Part shown: positions 19,764 to 21,989 of the stretch, piece by piece
Layout of the letters: every line of letters begins with the position of its first letter
Numbering within the stretch: the first letter of the stretch is position 1
NCBI GenBank assembly: GCA_000697055.1
Contig: JNDT01002192.1
Span: 1-21,989, forward strand
Direction of reading: 5' to 3'
DNA: 21,989 nucleotides
DNA from: Saksenaea vasiformis B4078
Lineage: Eukaryota > Mucoromycota > Mucoromycetes > Mucorales > Saksenaeaceae
Position numbers and translations under genes: made by a program
Notes under the pieces: model-generated
What the model was told of the DNA's origin: nothing
The model's database searches: none
Seen by the model: the letters and a program-made list of their open reading frames with translations, nothing else

Positions 19764-19971
19764 GATACACCAGATCAGTGAATTCCTTGCTGAACGCTGC
19801 CACGAATGCTATGGCCATCTTGGAAAGGCCGACTATCTGCGTTTTCGCCATACCTTTATTTGCGAAATTCTTCCTTCCAACCTTTGCATCCACCAATACC
19901 AGGAAGTGTACTGCACATATGATAAGCTTGTTCGTCTGGAGTGATGATTCTCCACGCTGAGGAATGTGTAA
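19764..19971 (+). pseudogene. Third ORF of the outer element, 3' part
   Basis: With one CAACT copy removed, codon CT|G joins 14605 to 19764 and the frame runs on without a stop to TGA TGA at 19942-19947 (231 residues in all). If those are decayed CGA CGA it runs to TAA at 19969-19971, in the first bases of the LTR (240 residues). The C-terminal part is Cys/His-rich: FLAERCHECYGHLG, RHTFICEIL, NLCIHQYQEVYC. This could be a metal-binding module (inference). The low number of stops across both halves suggests that it was a real gene of the element. Confidence 0.6.
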
Positions 19972-21072
19972 ACATCCATTATTTTTTTTATTTTTCTTAT
20001 TTTATCTTTTCATTATTTTTTTTATCAATATCGATATATGTGTTAGCAAGAGGAGAAATAAAAATGAGGATGACAGAAAAGAAAAAAAAAAGCATGACGC
20101 GCATAAAAGAAATCATAAAGAAAACACATAAAAAAGAACTGCCGCCATACAAATTGAAGACAGCTGATTACATGCTCTCAACTATCATGAAAGAAAAGCC
20201 TCTGTAGCAACCTGGGTAAATCGAAAACGAAGCAACATGGGTAAATTGAAAACGAAGTACCTCAGTTTTACTGAAAACGAAGCAACTCAGATTTACTGAA
20301 CATCAAGCGTTTAGTTTTCTTATTTCTCCCAACTTTTATTTCCTTTCTTGTATCGATCTATTTTGTATAAATACTCCCTCATTTCAATGAATAAAATATC
20401 AGGTTATCAGAACACAATTTTCTCTTGGTCTACTCTAGCCATCTCTAAAGGTCTTTTCCAAAGGTTATCTACAAGCTGCCTTTTATTGCTCTGCCTCCGT
20501 TGGTTATTCTCAAGAAACCACTGTTAATCAGAATCTGCCAATTCTTTTCTTTTTCTTTTTTTCTATTTTTTTTTTTACCTGATTGATTTACAAGCGACGC
20601 TGATTCTGCTATCTCTTTTTATTTTCTTTTACATTTTCTTTTACATTTTCTCTTCTCTTTACCGAAATTATATATTTCTTCTGATCCAACTCGCTGATCA
20701 TCCAAGAAATATCTCTACTTCATCTCCATACATCTCTAATTGATAGAATCAATACGAGAACAAAGGTAACCATACCAACGATTTTACTGACAATTATACT
20801 CTTTTTCAAACAGATCTCTTTATATATTGTCGATCCAGACAACAGTTACTCTATTTTATCTTTTCTTTTCTTTTCCTCAAGCTTTACTGCTTATCCAAGT
20901 CTTGGTATTTGACTCAAATCCACACCTGGTACTCACACAAACTGAACTCTTTTTATCTACCAAAACTACCTTTTTCTATATTTTATTAACTATCTCTGTC
21001 ATCAAATTTACGCTTAGACACTACCTGGAAACATCTCTACTTATATCAACAAGTCAAAAATACAGCATAACA
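19967..21072 (+). repeat. 3' LTR of the outer gypsy element
   Basis: The 1106-bp copy starts TGTAAACATCC (or TGTGTAAAC from 19965) and ends CAGCATAACA. The start is supported by the 38-bp repeat of exactly this sequence at 21115. It carries TATAAATA (20366-20373) and AATAAA (20390-20395). The purine run before it (GAGGAA) is short for a polypurine tract. Confidence 0.9.
20207..20306 (+). repeat. Four 25-bp tandem repeats in the 3' LTR
   Basis: Units start at 20207, 20232, 20257 and 20282 and correspond one to one with those at 210-309, so the array predates this insertion. Confidence 0.8.
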
Positions 21073-21114
21073 ACGTGCTGCATTATCAAAAATTCTTTTA
21101 TTCAGGCATACCAT

Positions 21115-21152
21115 TGTAAACATCCATTATTTTTTTTATTTTTCTTATTTTT
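21115..21152 (+). repeat. 38-bp fragment of the outer LTR start
   Basis: TGTAAACATCC and the T-rich run after it repeat 19967-20003 nearly exactly, then diverge. The match begins precisely at the LTR start. The fragment lies 42 bp beyond the end of the 3' LTR and may be the remnant of another LTR copy. From 21153 to 21329 I see nothing. Confidence 0.65.
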
Positions 21153-21329
21153 GTTGTATTCATACTCGGTAGACTAATGACTAGCTACACATAAAACAAC
21201 TACTGTCAATTATTCAACTTCAGCTTATCACTTTGAAACGAGTGACTGGGTCAGAGATTAAACTCTTGAATGTCAGATTCACAGTTGTACCAATCAATAC
21301 CAGATAACTGGATTTCAGTTACATATGAC

Positions 21330-21545
21330 TAGGGGTCGGCAAAATATTCGTATATTCGTATTTGTTCATATTCGTTCGTCTAAAGAATGAATACAAATAA
21401 GTATTTTAGTTTGATGAATGAATACGAATATTCGTTCGTCAGCTACGAACGAATACGAATATGAAATTCATATTCGAATAGTTATTCGAATATTCGTAGC
21501 TTCATTCGAATAACAACGAATATTCTATACTCATTCGTCTCAATC
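21330..21545. repeat. Palindrome-rich stretch, possible hAT-type element end
   Basis: TAGGGGTCGGCAAA at 21330 resembles terminal repeats of hAT transposons. It is followed by many copies of ATTCGTATTCG and CGAATATTCG in both orientations. One perfect hairpin has a 10-bp stem (21430-21439 with 21445-21454) and a CAGCT loop. No transposase and no second terminus are visible in the window. Confidence 0.45.
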
Positions 21546-21989
21546 AACTGTCATTGGAATTGCAGATGAATGCATTTCACTCTTTGCTTTTTTATTTAAA
21601 AAATATCTTTTCTTTAGTAGTTAGAAACTTAAAACTGGAAAGTTAAAGTAGAAGACAAGTTTTCACAGCATTGCATAAGAATGTAACAGTAATGTATTGC
21701 TAGAAGTTTGCGTTTGTAATTGCTGGTCTTATAATTATTAATTGCGCAAAGTAGACAATTGACAATCACTGAATCTTTTTGGCGTAGCGCGTTTCATAAT
21801 ACAATGTACTAGAAATTACCATTAGTCAAGTGTAGCTGAGTCAAAGGTTCCAATGCATAAAAAGTGTCAGATTCGGGGCAGGTCATGACAAAATCTGATG
21901 ACTGAAGTCCAAAGAAAAAGAAAGGCGTACTCAATTAACTTAGAATCAGTAGTATTTATGAGTACAGACAACGTATGCATAATTGAACT
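21546..21989. other. AT-rich sequence without recognisable features
   Basis: No ORF, repeat or RNA gene could be supported here on either strand. Confidence 0.5.

Larger units (their letters stand above)
1..21072 (+). mobile_element. Outer Ty3/gypsy LTR retrotransposon, interrupted twice
   Basis: The two ends are about 1.1-kb direct repeats (1-1074 and 19967-21072) that flank, in order, a PBS, gag, protease, RT, RNase H, integrase and a third ORF. The PR-RT-RH-IN order is the Ty3/gypsy order. The body is interrupted by a CACTA transposon (1673-8347) and by a second gypsy element (14606-19758); without them the element is about 9.2 kb. No chromodomain follows the integrase. About 30 in-frame TGA codons, two TAA codons and at least one frame change mean this copy is dead. 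The 5' end lies just outside the window, so its target-site duplication cannot be checked. The five bases after the 3' LTR are ACGTG. Confidence 0.93.

Overview
The window is a nest of transposable elements from a eukaryote, most likely a fungus. The evidence is short introns (46-74 nt) with GTAAGT/GTATGT donors and TACTAAT-type branch sites, a chromodomain-carrying Ty3/gypsy element, and a CACTA element with a tnp2-type transposase. The tnp2 resembles, from memory, copies in early-diverging (Mucoromycota) fungi, but that placement is only a guess. No host gene is recognisable.

Layout. An old outer Ty3/gypsy element fills 1-21072. Its 5' LTR (1-1074, missing about 16 bp at the window edge) is matched by a 3' LTR at 19967-21072. 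It reads left to right: PBS, Gag, a probable -1 frameshift signal, Pol (protease, RT, RNase H, integrase with GPY/F end) and an extra third ORF before the 3' LTR. Two younger elements interrupt it. A 6.7-kb CACTA DNA transposon (1673-8347) sits inside gag and carries a seven-exon transposase gene on the minus strand and a divergent two-exon gene of unknown function on the plus strand. A 5.15-kb chromodomain Ty3/gypsy element (14606-19758, 192-bp LTRs, perfect 5-bp target duplication CAACT) sits inside the third ORF. Excising each insert with one target-site copy restores the outer reading frame, which supports both boundaries.

Decay. Nearly every premature stop in all three elements is TGA, about 42 against two TAA and one TAG. 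Where the family shows a conserved residue, the TGA mostly stands at an arginine. This is what C-to-T change at CpG in CGA codons gives, and not what CpA-directed RIP would give. The outer element is the most decayed (about 30 TGA, LTRs roughly 5% apart by eye). The inner gypsy (5 TGA, LTRs 6/192 different) and the CACTA transposase (2 TGA in about 980 codons) are younger.

The most interesting items are the frameshift signal (A AAA AAC plus a stem-loop holding the gag stop), the third ORF of the outer element, a 16-nt exact copy of the inner element's 3' polypurine tract in mid-pol (candidate central PPT), the second CACTA gene, and an array of splice signals without an ORF. The last 0.9 kb, outside the outer LTR, holds a 38-bp fragment of the LTR start and a palindrome-rich stretch that looks like one end of a hAT-type element.
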